This document shows positions 57,471-64,000 of a stretch of DNA of 64,000 nt, in pieces (positions within the stretch are counted from its first letter, which is position 1; the number at the start of each line of letters is the position of its first letter). The notes beneath the pieces were generated by a model, which searched no databases, was not told where the DNA came from, and saw nothing but the letters and a program-made list of their open reading frames with translations. Position numbers and translations under genes: made by a program. This DNA comes from Acidovorax sp. FJL06 (GTDB lineage: Bacteria > Pseudomonadota > Gammaproteobacteria > Burkholderiales > Burkholderiaceae_C). The stretch is from contig NZ_QAJR01000029.1 of assembly GCF_003852545.1 (NCBI RefSeq), positions 62,001 to 126,000 of the forward strand. The letters run 5' to 3'.

Positions 57471-58019
57471 ATGCGTATCACTACCAGAGGACAACTTGCC
57501 GTGTCGGCCATGACCGACCTCGCCCTGCGCCAGAAGATGCGGCCGGTGGCCCTGTCCACCATCAGTTCGCGCCAGGGCACGTCCCTTTCGTACCTGGAGC
57601 AGCTGTTCAGCGCCCTGCGCCGTGCCGGGCTGGTGGACAGCACGCGCGGGCCCGGTGGCGGCTACACGCTGGCCCGCCGGGCCGACCAGGTGTCGGTGGC
57701 GGAGATCATCCTGGCGGTCGAAAACCTCAAGGCCGACGAACTGCAGAACCTGGGCCCGAGCCAGGCTGCGCAGGTCAAGTCCATGACCGGCGAGCTGTGG
57801 TCCACCTTCAACCTGCGCGTGATGGAGTACCTGCAGTCGGTGACCTTGCAGGACCTGGTGGCCCAGCAGCTCGAAAAAGGGGTGGCGCTGGAAGAGGCCG
57901 CGCCCGCCGCAGCCGCCAAGTCCCGGATCACTCCCAAGCCCCGGCCCCTGATGGCCCGGGTGGGCGTGCCCAACTCGGTGTTCGCGCTGGGCTCCATGCC
58001 CCTCTTGCAACGGCGCTGA
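57471..58019 (+). CDS. Cysteine-free IscR-like Rrf2 regulator
   Basis: 182 residues. The N-terminal half follows IscR closely: MRITTRGQLAVSAMTDLAL, ISSRQGTSLSYLEQLFSALR, RGPGGGYTLARRADQVSVAE. In IscR the next segment carries three Cys ligands of a [2Fe-2S] cluster; here that segment (ENLKADELQNLGPSQAAQVK) has none, and the whole protein contains no cysteine. The wing and helix residues for DNA binding are kept, so it is probably a cluster-independent regulator, comparable to apo-IscR. The C-terminal tail is Ala/Pro/Arg-rich. No isc genes nearby. Confidence 0.85.
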   Translation: MRITTRGQLAVSAMTDLALRQKMRPVALSTISSRQGTSLSYLEQLFSALRRAGLVDSTRGPGGGYTLARRADQVSVAEIILAVENLKADELQNLGPSQAAQVKSMTGELWSTFNLRVMEYLQSVTLQDLVAQQLEKGVALEEAAPAAAAKSRITPKPRPLMARVGVPNSVFALGSMPLLQRR

Positions 58020-58055
58020 GCCGGCCCCGGGGCGGTGTGCCCCGCTGGTTGCGGG

Positions 58056-58202
58056 CTACAGCGGGTGCGCGAGCCGTTTGATGCCCCGGCCCCGCATTGC
58101 CACCGCGATCGCGACCAGGATCAGCCCCATCAGGCGCTCAAACGCCATCACCACGCGCTCGCCCACCAGGCGCAGGATGCGCTCGGCCTGGCTGTCTTTC
58201 GC
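58056..58202 (-). pseudogene. Probable 3' remnant of a MarC-family membrane protein gene
   Basis: About 48 codons ending at the TAG at 58056-58058 read SQAERILRLVGERVVMAFER followed by LMGLILVAIAVAMRGRGIK. This resembles the last helix of MarC/UPF0056 proteins. The upstream part of the frame does not continue the family, and no ribosome-binding site is visible, so it looks like a truncated relic. Recognition is from memory and moderate. Confidence 0.45.
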
Positions 58203-58267
58203 GTGGGGGAATGGAAGGGTGACAGGCCCTGGCCGCCGCAGGATGGTGGCCGACGCGAAGGTGTCGC

Positions 58268-58681
58268 TCACGCTGCGTACACCGCGTCCAGCGAGCGGAA
58301 GCCCTTGATCTCGATCGGGTTGCCGCTGGGGTCGTGGAAGAACATCGTCCACTGCTCGCCCGGCTGGCCTTCAAAGCGCACCTGGGGCTGCAGCACAAAG
58401 GCCGTGCCCGCCGCCTGCAGGCGCGCGGCCAGTGCATGCCAGTCGGGCAGCTCCAGGATGGCGCCGAAATGGGGCATGGGCACCAGGTGGTCGCCCACAT
58501 GGCCGGTGCGGGCGCTGGCGAAGGGCGTGCCCAGGTGCAGCGAGATCTGGTGGCCGAAGAAGTCAAAGTCCACCCAGGTGTCGGTGCTCCGGCCCTCCTG
58601 GCAGCCCAGCACGCCGCCGTAAAAGCGGCGGGCGGCATCGAGGTCGGTGACGTGAAAGGCGAGGTGAAAGAGGCTGCGCAT
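58268..58681 (-). CDS. VOC-family (glyoxalase-like) protein
   Basis: 137 residues with two beta-alpha-beta repeats: LFHLAFHVTDLDAARRFYGG at the N terminus and MFFHDPSGNPIEIKGF near the C terminus, with His and Glu positioned as metal ligands. Substrate unknown; members include glyoxalases, dioxygenases and resistance proteins. Single gene. Confidence 0.88.
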   Translation of the reverse strand: MRSLFHLAFHVTDLDAARRFYGGVLGCQEGRSTDTWVDFDFFGHQISLHLGTPFASARTGHVGDHLVPMPHFGAILELPDWHALAARLQAAGTAFVLQPQVRFEGQPGEQWTMFFHDPSGNPIEIKGFRSLDAVYAA

Positions 58682-58731
58682 CCCGCAAAGGATAGCAGCC
58701 GGGGCCTTGCGGCGAGACCGTCAACAGGCGC

Positions 58732-59103
58732 TCAGGCCGCCCGGCGGTGCTGCTCGGCCTTCTCTTGGCAATGCACGCAGCGCGCGGCTTCGGGGGTGGC
58801 ATGCAGGCGGGCGGCGGTGATGGAGGTGCCGCAGTCCGTGCATTCGCCGTAGGTGCCCGCCTCCATGCGGGCCAGGGCTGCTTCCACGGCGGCCAAGTGG
58901 GCGGTTTCACGCTCGTCCAGTGCAAACGCCAGTTCACGTTCGGTGGCTATCTGGGCGCGTGGGTCTTCGGTCTGGCCAAAGTGGTCGGCGGCGGCCTCAG
59001 CCCGGCCGATGGTGCCGCCGCGCTGGTCGGCCAGTTGCGCAAGCAGCGCGGCCTGTTGTGCCAGCAGCTGCTGGCGGTAGGGGGCGGCTTGGGTCGAGTC
59101 CAT
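58732..59103 (-). CDS. DksA/TraR-family C4 zinc-finger protein
   Basis: 123 residues: an N-terminal coiled-coil helix pair, then the C4 zinc finger CTDCGTSITAARLHATPEAA-RCVHC near the C terminus. DksA relatives bind the RNA polymerase secondary channel and modulate transcription. The coiled-coil tip does not show the DxxDxA of true DksA, so it is a paralogue rather than DksA itself. Confidence 0.88.
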   Translation of the reverse strand: MDSTQAAPYRQQLLAQQAALLAQLADQRGGTIGRAEAAADHFGQTEDPRAQIATERELAFALDERETAHLAAVEAALARMEAGTYGECTDCGTSITAARLHATPEAARCVHCQEKAEQHRRAA

Positions 59104-59219
59104 GCTGTGCTCCAGAAAGGCGTTGGGATGCCTTCATGGTGCGCTGGCGGGCCCGGCCATGCGTTGACCAGGGTCAAGGGGTGTGGTGGGGCGGGGCGCG
59201 GCTTGGCCGCACCGGCGGG

Positions 59220-59864
59220 CTACTTCTTCGGCCGCGCCAGCATGTCAGCGGTGTTGGTCTTGCGGTCCGCATTCACGCGCTGCACGTGGGGCCGTTCGCC
59301 CATGCGGGCCAGGTACTCGCGCACGGGCAGGTCGGCCAGGTAGTCGCGGCCATAGACGATCTTGGTGGCCGAGCTGACCAGCGGCAGGTGCACGATGGCG
59401 GCGCAGTCGGCCATCGTGAAGCTGTCGCCGCCCACATAGGGGCCGAACTTCGCCAGCTGGGCGAAGGCGGCGATGTTCTTCTCCAGTTGCGCGCCCACCT
59501 TTTCCTTGGCGGTGTCGCTCACGGTGCCGCCAAAGAAGGCCTGCGGGTACAGGTTGCGCGCCACCAGCTCCAGGTGCAGCTCCAGAAAGGTGATCAGCTC
59601 GCGCACCTTGGCGGCCTGGTAGGGGTCGGCGGGGACCAGCGCGTGCCCGGGGTGGGCGGCTTCGATGTAGTCGGCGATCACGGCCGATTCGCACAGCGGG
59701 CCCTGGGGCGTGCGCAGGTAGGGCACCTTGCCCAGCGGGCTGGCGCTGCGGTCGACCTCGCCCACCCAGGCCAGTTCCTCGGTGAACGGCAGGCCCTTTT
59801 CGAGCAGGGCGAGCTTGACCTTGTTGTAGTAATTGCTGGCCGAAAAGCCGCAGAGTGTGAGCAT
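59220..59864 (-). CDS. Glutathione S-transferase family protein
   Basis: 214 residues: thioredoxin-like N-terminal domain (MLTLCGFSASNYYNKVKLAL, then GKVPYLRTPQGPLCESAVIA with the cis-Pro and ES motif) and an all-helical C-terminal domain (SFTMADCAAIVHLPLV). Conjugates or reduces electrophiles with glutathione; substrate unknown. Confidence 0.92.
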   Translation of the reverse strand: MLTLCGFSASNYYNKVKLALLEKGLPFTEELAWVGEVDRSASPLGKVPYLRTPQGPLCESAVIADYIEAAHPGHALVPADPYQAAKVRELITFLELHLELVARNLYPQAFFGGTVSDTAKEKVGAQLEKNIAAFAQLAKFGPYVGGDSFTMADCAAIVHLPLVSSATKIVYGRDYLADLPVREYLARMGERPHVQRVNADRKTNTADMLARPKK

Positions 59865-59987
59865 GGTGGCGTCTCCGTGATGGTGGTGAATGCAGCACGC
59901 ATCCTAGGCCCGGGCGGGGGCGCAGTCCGTCGCGCAGATGACCCAGGTCAAGGGCTGGCGGGTGGCCCCCCCTACAATCGGGCCCTC

Positions 59988-60356
59988 ATGTGGTCCCCCC
60001 TGCAAACCCTCCGCAGCCTTCGCTGGCTCGCCCGCCTGGTGCTGGCGTGGTTTGTGTTGTCCATCGGGGTGGCCGTGGCGTCGCCCCTGGTCAACCCGCA
60101 GGCGATGGAGTTGATCTGCTCGGGCTCGGGTGCCATCAAGCTCCTGGTCAAGACCGACGATGGCGTGCAGGAGGTGCAGGGCCACACGCTCGACTGCCCG
60201 CTGTGCGCGCATGTGGGTGCCCCACCCCCCATGTCGCAGGCCCAGCTGCCTGTGGTCCACCCCCTGGCGCATGCCCTGCGCCCCATCCCCGCCGCGCACA
60301 TCGCTGCGCGCACCGCCGCGCCGTTGCCGCCGCGCGGGCCCCCGGCCCTCTCCTGA
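59988..60356 (+). CDS. DUF2946 family protein
   Basis: 122 residues: one N-terminal membrane or signal segment (WLARLVLAWFVLSIGVAVAS), then LICSGSGAIKLLVKTDDG and a CPLC motif followed by a Pro/His-rich tail. DUF2946 proteins commonly precede TonB-dependent receptors and copper genes, and the CPLC pair could bind copper. The long open frame upstream is antisense to the GST gene and is not part of it. Probably first gene of the copper cluster. Confidence 0.8.
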   Translation: MWSPLQTLRSLRWLARLVLAWFVLSIGVAVASPLVNPQAMELICSGSGAIKLLVKTDDGVQEVQGHTLDCPLCAHVGAPPPMSQAQLPVVHPLAHALRPIPAAHIAARTAAPLPPRGPPALS

Positions 60357-60358
60357 AT

Positions 60359-60420
60359 CTGCTATTTGTTTGATAGCTGCTTGCGCGCGCCCATTGTGCG
60401 CAAACGGCCTATTTGGCTTG
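60359..60420 (+). repeat. Family 1 hairpin repeat, copy 5
   Basis: TTTGTTTGATAGCTGCTTGC, then the GCGCGC...GTGCGC hairpin and GGCCTATTTGGC. It fills the gap between the DUF2946 gene and the TonB-dependent receptor gene. Confidence 0.75.
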
Positions 60421-60436
60421 AAATTCAGGAGTTCCC

Positions 60437-62764
60437 ATGCGCAAAAGCCGCATGGCGCTGGCCGTGGCCAGTGCCTTTCCTTTCGTCCTCACCTTCACAT
60501 GCATCGGCGCCGTGCCCGCGTTTGCGCAGACCGCTGACAGCACCGGCAGCAGCAATGCCCCCGTCAAGGAACTGGGCGTGGTCACCATCACCGGCGGCCA
60601 GCCCACCTCGCTGCCCACGCAGATCCCCACCACCATCGAGGGCGTGACGCGCGAGCAGATCGAGCATTCGATCAACGCCACCGACAGCGAAGACGCGCTC
60701 AAGTACCTGCCCAGCCTGCTGGTGCGCAAGCGCTACATCGGCGACTACAACCACGCCGTGCTGTCCACCCGCGCCTCGGGCACGGGCAACCCGGCGCGGT
60801 CCATGGTGTTTGCCGACGGCATCTTGCTGAGCAACTACCTGGGCAACGGCCCCACCAACGCGCCGCGCTGGATGCTGGTCACCCCCGAGGAGATCGAGCG
60901 CGTGGACGTGCTCTACGGCCCGTTCTCGGCCGCCTATGCGGGCAACTCGGTGGGCGCTGTGGTGGACTACGTCACGCGCATGCCCACAAAGTTCGAGGCG
61001 CACGGCCAGGTCAGTTATCAGCACCAGCCGTTTGACCTGTATGGCACCAACGCCACCTATGCGGGCAAGCAGGTGAGCGCCTCGGTGGGCAACAAAAACG
61101 GCGACTGGTCGTGGTTCCTCAACTTCAACAAGACCGACAGCGAAGGCCAGCCGCTCACCTTCCCCACGCGCCTGGTGTCGGCCGGTGCCGTGGGCAGCGC
61201 GGGCACGCCGGTCACGGGCGCGGTGCTGGGCAACAACCGCAGCAACCAGCCGTGGGTTCTGCTGGGCACCGCCACGCAGTACCACACGCAGCAGGACCAC
61301 ATCAAGGCCAAGATCGCCTACGACATTTCACCCACCGTGCGCGCGGCCTACACCTTCGGCTGGTGGCACAACGAGTCCGAAGGGCGCCCCGCCAGCTACC
61401 TGCGCGATGCCAACGGCAACGCGGTGTACAGCGGCATGGTCAACATCAACGGCCGCTCGTACACGCTGGCGCCCACCGACTTCAATGCGTCCAACGAAAG
61501 CCTCACCCACTTCATGCACGGGCTCTCGGTCAAGAGCCACACCCAGGGGGCGTTCGACTGGGAAGTGGCCGCCAGCCGCTACGACTACCAGACCGACACC
61601 CTGCGCGCCGCCACCGTGGCGCTGCCTGCGGCACTGAACGGCGGCGCGGGCCGCATCGTCAACAACAAAGGCACGGGCTGGAACACGCTGGCGGCCAAAG
61701 GCACCTGGCGGCCGGGTGGTGTGCAGGGCACGCACATCGTGGACTTCGGCCTGCAGCGCGACAGCTACCAGCTGCGCACGGTCGAGAACGCCACCACGGA
61801 CTGGATCGGTGGCGCAGCCGGAGCCCGCAACCAGGCCTTCAACGGCGACACGCAACTCACCGGTTTGTGGGCCCAGGACACCTGGAAGATTGCGCCGCAG
61901 TGGAAGGCCGTGCTGGGTGCCCGCGCCGAGCGCTGGAGCGCCAGCAACGGCCAGACCGGCAATGCCACCACCACCCTGAACCACCCCGAGCGCAACGAGA
62001 CTTCGGTGTCGCCCAAGGCCGCCGTGGCGTGGCAGGCCAGCGACCTGTGGGTGCTCAAGGCCTCTACCGGCCGCGCGGTGCGCATGCCCACCGTGGCCGA
62101 GCTGTACCAGGGCGGCATCAGCGGCAGCGGCACGCTCATCAACAACGACCCGAACCTGAAACCCGAAAAGAGCTGGACCACCGAGCTGACGGCCGAGCGG
62201 GACTTGGGCAATGGGCTGCTGCGTCTCACGGCCTTCTTCGAGCGCACCCGGGACGCGCTGTATTCGCAGACCAACGTGCTCGTCACGCCCAACGTGACCA
62301 ACATCCAGAACGTGGACGCGATCCGCACCCAGGGCATCGAGCTGTCGTACCAGGCGGCCAATGTATTCCTGCGGGGCCTGGACCTGGGCAGCAGCCTCAC
62401 CTGGACGGACTCCAAGATCACGAAGAACGACAAGTTCCCCGCCAGCGTGGGCAAGTGGCAGCCGCGCATCCCGCAGTGGCGCGCGAGCGCCGTGGCCACC
62501 TACCGGCCGGACGACAAATGGTCGTACACCCTGGGCGCCCGTTACAGCGGCAAGCAGTACGGCACGCTCGACAACACCGACGTGAACGGCTTCGCCTACC
62601 AGGGCACGAGCCGCTACTTCACCACCGACGTGCGCGTGCGCTACCAGATCACCAAGCAGGTCAGCGCCGCCGTGGGCATCGACAACCTCAACAACTACCA
62701 GTTCTGGAACTTCCACCCCTACCCGCAGCGCACCTACATGGCTGAGCTGAAAGTGGATTTGTAA
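60437..62764 (+). CDS. TonB-dependent outer-membrane receptor
   Basis: 775 residues: signal peptide (cleavage after AFA), TonB-box-like VVTITG near residue 50, plug domain (DALKYLPSLLVRKRYIGDYN, RVDVLYGPFSAAYAGNSVGA) and a 22-strand barrel with late segments typical of receptors (FERTRDALYSQ; IDNLNNYQFWNF). AGGAG lies 5 nt before the ATG. The neighbours (DUF2946, YcnI, PCu(A)C) all point to copper, so a copper-chelate receptor is plausible. Sequence alone does not give the ligand. Confidence 0.92.
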   Translation: MRKSRMALAVASAFPFVLTFTCIGAVPAFAQTADSTGSSNAPVKELGVVTITGGQPTSLPTQIPTTIEGVTREQIEHSINATDSEDALKYLPSLLVRKRYIGDYNHAVLSTRASGTGNPARSMVFADGILLSNYLGNGPTNAPRWMLVTPEEIERVDVLYGPFSAAYAGNSVGAVVDYVTRMPTKFEAHGQVSYQHQPFDLYGTNATYAGKQVSASVGNKNGDWSWFLNFNKTDSEGQPLTFPTRLVSAGAVGSAGTPVTGAVLGNNRSNQPWVLLGTATQYHTQQDHIKAKIAYDISPTVRAAYTFGWWHNESEGRPASYLRDANGNAVYSGMVNINGRSYTLAPTDFNASNESLTHFMHGLSVKSHTQGAFDWEVAASRYDYQTDTLRAATVALPAALNGGAGRIVNNKGTGWNTLAAKGTWRPGGVQGTHIVDFGLQRDSYQLRTVENATTDWIGGAAGARNQAFNGDTQLTGLWAQDTWKIAPQWKAVLGARAERWSASNGQTGNATTTLNHPERNETSVSPKAAVAWQASDLWVLKASTGRAVRMPTVAELYQGGISGSGTLINNDPNLKPEKSWTTELTAERDLGNGLLRLTAFFERTRDALYSQTNVLVTPNVTNIQNVDAIRTQGIELSYQAANVFLRGLDLGSSLTWTDSKITKNDKFPASVGKWQPRIPQWRASAVATYRPDDKWSYTLGARYSGKQYGTLDNTDVNGFAYQGTSRYFTTDVRVRYQITKQVSAAVGIDNLNNYQFWNFHPYPQRTYMAELKVDL

Positions 62765-62765
62765 G

Positions 62766-62865
62766 CCCCCCTGAGCGGCTGCGCCGCATCCCCCCAGGGG
62801 GACGCCCCCGGCGCGGCGGGGCGGCCCTTGCGCGGGGGCACTGGCTTTGGCGCGCGCCAGTTTTC
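62766..62865 (+). repeat. GC-rich post-stop repeat, family 2, copy 5
   Basis: Begins 1 nt after the receptor stop with CCCCCCTGAGCGGCTGCGCC, contains CCCCCAGGGGG and CGGCGCGGCGGGGCGGCCC, and ends GCCAGTTTTC. Same direction as the gene it follows. Confidence 0.85.
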
Positions 62866-62895
62866 GAAATCATCTATTGTTGAAAAGGTCTGAAT

Positions 62896-63453
62896 ATGAA
62901 TACTATGAAAAAGATAGCTGCTACCGCTTTGCTGCTGGGCGCTGGATGCATTTTTGGCTCTGCAGCATCCGCCCATGTGGTGCTCGAATACCAAGTGGCC
63001 CCGGCGGGCGCCAGCTACAAGGCCAGCTTCAAGGTCGGCCATGGCTGCGGCGCATCGCCCACGCGGCAGGTGGTGGTGGACATCCCGGCCGGCATGCGCG
63101 GCGCGCGCCCCATGCCCAAGGCCGGCTGGACGCTCGATGTGCAGCGCGACAAGCTCGCCCAGCCCTACACCAGCCACGGCCGCAGTGTCACCGAAGACGT
63201 GGTGCGCATCACCTGGACGGCCCGGACGCCGGACGACATGCTGGCCAGCGCCCACTACGACGAGTTCGTGCTCGTGGCCCAGGCGCCCGAGCAGGCCGGC
63301 ACCGTGTACTGGCCCGTGCGCCAGGTGTGCGTCGAAGGCCGCAACGACTGGGTCGAAGTGCCCCAGGCCGGGCAAAAGCTCTCGGACCTGAAGTCCCCTG
63401 CGGCGGCGCTGGAGATTCTGCCCACCGGTGGCGCGGCGGCCCACAATCACTGA
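62896..63453 (+). CDS. ycnI: YcnI-type copper-binding protein (DUF1775)
   Basis: 185 residues: signal peptide ending SAASA, mature N terminus HVVLEYQVAPAGASYK, so the first mature residue is the His that binds copper in YcnI. GHGCGASPTRQVVVDIPAGM and the C-terminal pattern YWPVRQVCVEGRNDWVEVP are hallmarks; the end carries HNH. Exported, probably periplasmic, and partner of PCu(A)C. The signal-peptide coding region (62898-62968) looks derived from a family 1 repeat. Confidence 0.93.
   Translation: MNTMKKIAATALLLGAGCIFGSAASAHVVLEYQVAPAGASYKASFKVGHGCGASPTRQVVVDIPAGMRGARPMPKAGWTLDVQRDKLAQPYTSHGRSVTEDVVRITWTARTPDDMLASAHYDEFVLVAQAPEQAGTVYWPVRQVCVEGRNDWVEVPQAGQKLSDLKSPAAALEILPTGGAAAHNH
62898..62960 (+). 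repeat. Family 1 hairpin repeat as signal-peptide codons, copy 6
   Basis: AATACTATGAAAAAGATAGC continues with TGCTACCGCTTTGC, then GGGCGCTGGATGCATTTTTGG. It follows the family pattern AATACTAT...GATAGCTGCT...CGCTT...GCGCTGG...TTTTTGG. The ycnI ATG lies at its edge. Confidence 0.5.
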
Positions 63454-63499
63454 CCGGATATCAGAACCTGTTCCCCCCCTGGATAACCGAAAGACATTC

Positions 63500-63985
63500 A
63501 TGAAAAAACTGCTCCACACCGCCACCCTGCTTGCCACGCTGGCCGCCGCCTTGGCCAGCGCCCCTGCCTGGGCACAGACCGCCGCCGTCAAGGTCGAAGG
63601 CGCCTGGGCCCGCGCCAGCGTGCAGGGCCAGAAAGCCACGGGTGCCTTCATGCGCCTCACCGCCCAGGACGGCGCCCGCCTGGTGCGCGTCGAGTCGCCC
63701 GCCGCCGGCCTGGCCGAGGTGCACGAGATGAAGATGGAAGGCGACATCATGAAGATGCGCGCCCTGCCCGCGCTGGACCTGCCTGCGGGCAAGACCGTGG
63801 AACTCAAGCCCGGGGGCTACCACGTCATGCTGCTGGACCTGAAGGCGCCGCTGGCCAAGGACAGCGCGGTGCCCCTCACCCTGGTGTTCCAGGACGCCAA
63901 GGGTGCAGAAAGCAAGCTGGAGTTGAGCGTGCCCGTGGGCACCGCCGCGCCCGGCGCCGCCAAGGCGCATGAGCACAAACACTGA
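63500..63985 (+). CDS. Periplasmic copper chaperone PCu(A)C
   Basis: 161 residues: signal peptide ending APAWA, then VKVEGAWARASVQGQKATGA and the Cu(I) motif H(M)x10Mx21HxM, seen as VHEMKMEGDIMKMR followed by GGYHVMLLDL. The C-terminal tail is His/Lys-rich (AHEHKH). Delivers copper to the CuA centre of cytochrome oxidase or to ScoI. Starts 46 nt after ycnI; ends 15 nt before the window end, so further cluster genes may follow. Confidence 0.94.
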   Translation: MKKLLHTATLLATLAAALASAPAWAQTAAVKVEGAWARASVQGQKATGAFMRLTAQDGARLVRVESPAAGLAEVHEMKMEGDIMKMRALPALDLPAGKTVELKPGGYHVMLLDLKAPLAKDSAVPLTLVFQDAKGAESKLELSVPVGTAAPGAAKAHEHKH

Positions 63986-64000
63986 GGAACAGGCCCGCAC

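Noticed and set aside
58920-59987. Plus-strand frame fused ahead of the DUF2946 gene
   Set aside because: Antisense to the DksA-like and GST genes; the real protein starts at ATG 59988 with a membrane segment.

Overview
The window looks like a chromosomal segment of a GC-rich betaproteobacterium of the Comamonadaceae, most like Acidovorax and relatives. The basis is the gene order (trpE, chorismate mutase, trpG, LysE, trpD, trpC, ung; recG next to oxyR; spc and alpha ribosomal operons), a Bug-type tricarboxylate-transporter binding protein beside a LysR regulator, and several families of dispersed intergenic repeats. No insertion sequence, phage, CRISPR array or rRNA gene is visible. No gene-free stretch exceeds about 260 bp.

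Layout. 1-5.0 kb: tryptophan operon with a chorismate mutase and a LysE-type exporter inside it. 5.1-9.7 kb: ung, then a LysR regulator divergent from a Bug binding protein and a gamma-glutamyltransferase. 9.7-12.0 kb: a putative lipoprotein divergent from a DUF2975 membrane protein, a small HTH regulator and a proline-rich TonB-like protein. 12.1-16.5 kb (minus strand): DMT permease, queA, a PfkB-family phosphofructokinase and an HD-GYP protein. 16.6-23.4 kb: recG, a YcxB-like membrane protein, oxyR (C199/C208 present), an M20 lipoprotein peptidase and dps. 23.6-25.4 kb: ubiA and, convergent, proC.

25.6-35.9 kb is a complete glycerol module. glpR-glpK run leftward. The ABC importer glpSTPQUV and then glpD run rightward. 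The glpR/glpS intergenic region and the glpD upstream region share a near-palindrome that is a good candidate GlpR operator. The two ATPases carry complementary defects: GlpS lacks the switch histidine and GlpT lacks the LSGGQ signature. This predicts one canonical and one degenerate ATP site.

36.1-45.0 kb holds the spc and alpha operons from rplN to rplQ, followed by an initiator tRNA. The S10 operon is not upstream; glpD is. Between secY and rpmJ, where infA normally sits, there is a decayed infA relic: its C-terminal half is still readable in frame apart from one TGA.

45.4-56.3 kb is a D-amino-acid utilisation locus. A leftward operon encodes a peptide/opine-type ABC importer, a PLP- and zinc-dependent D-amino-acid dehydratase/aldolase-like enzyme, an RpiR regulator and an N-acyl-D-amino-acid deacylase. 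Divergent from it are RidA and a PfkB sugar kinase. The AT-rich divergent promoter carries three GTAA...TTAC palindromes resembling sites of RpiR-family regulators.

56.4-60 kb: an NhaR-like LysR regulator divergent from an IscR-like Rrf2 regulator that has no cysteine, a probable marC remnant, and VOC, DksA/TraR and GST proteins. 60-64 kb: a probable copper-handling cluster (DUF2946, TonB-dependent receptor, YcnI/DUF1775, PCu(A)C).

Three repeat families run through the window: a roughly 100-bp GC-rich element that always begins 0-7 nt after a stop codon and points away from it (five copies); a roughly 50-bp hairpin element, one copy of which is read through as part of UbiA and another as the YcnI signal peptide; and one 114-bp imperfect palindrome after dps.
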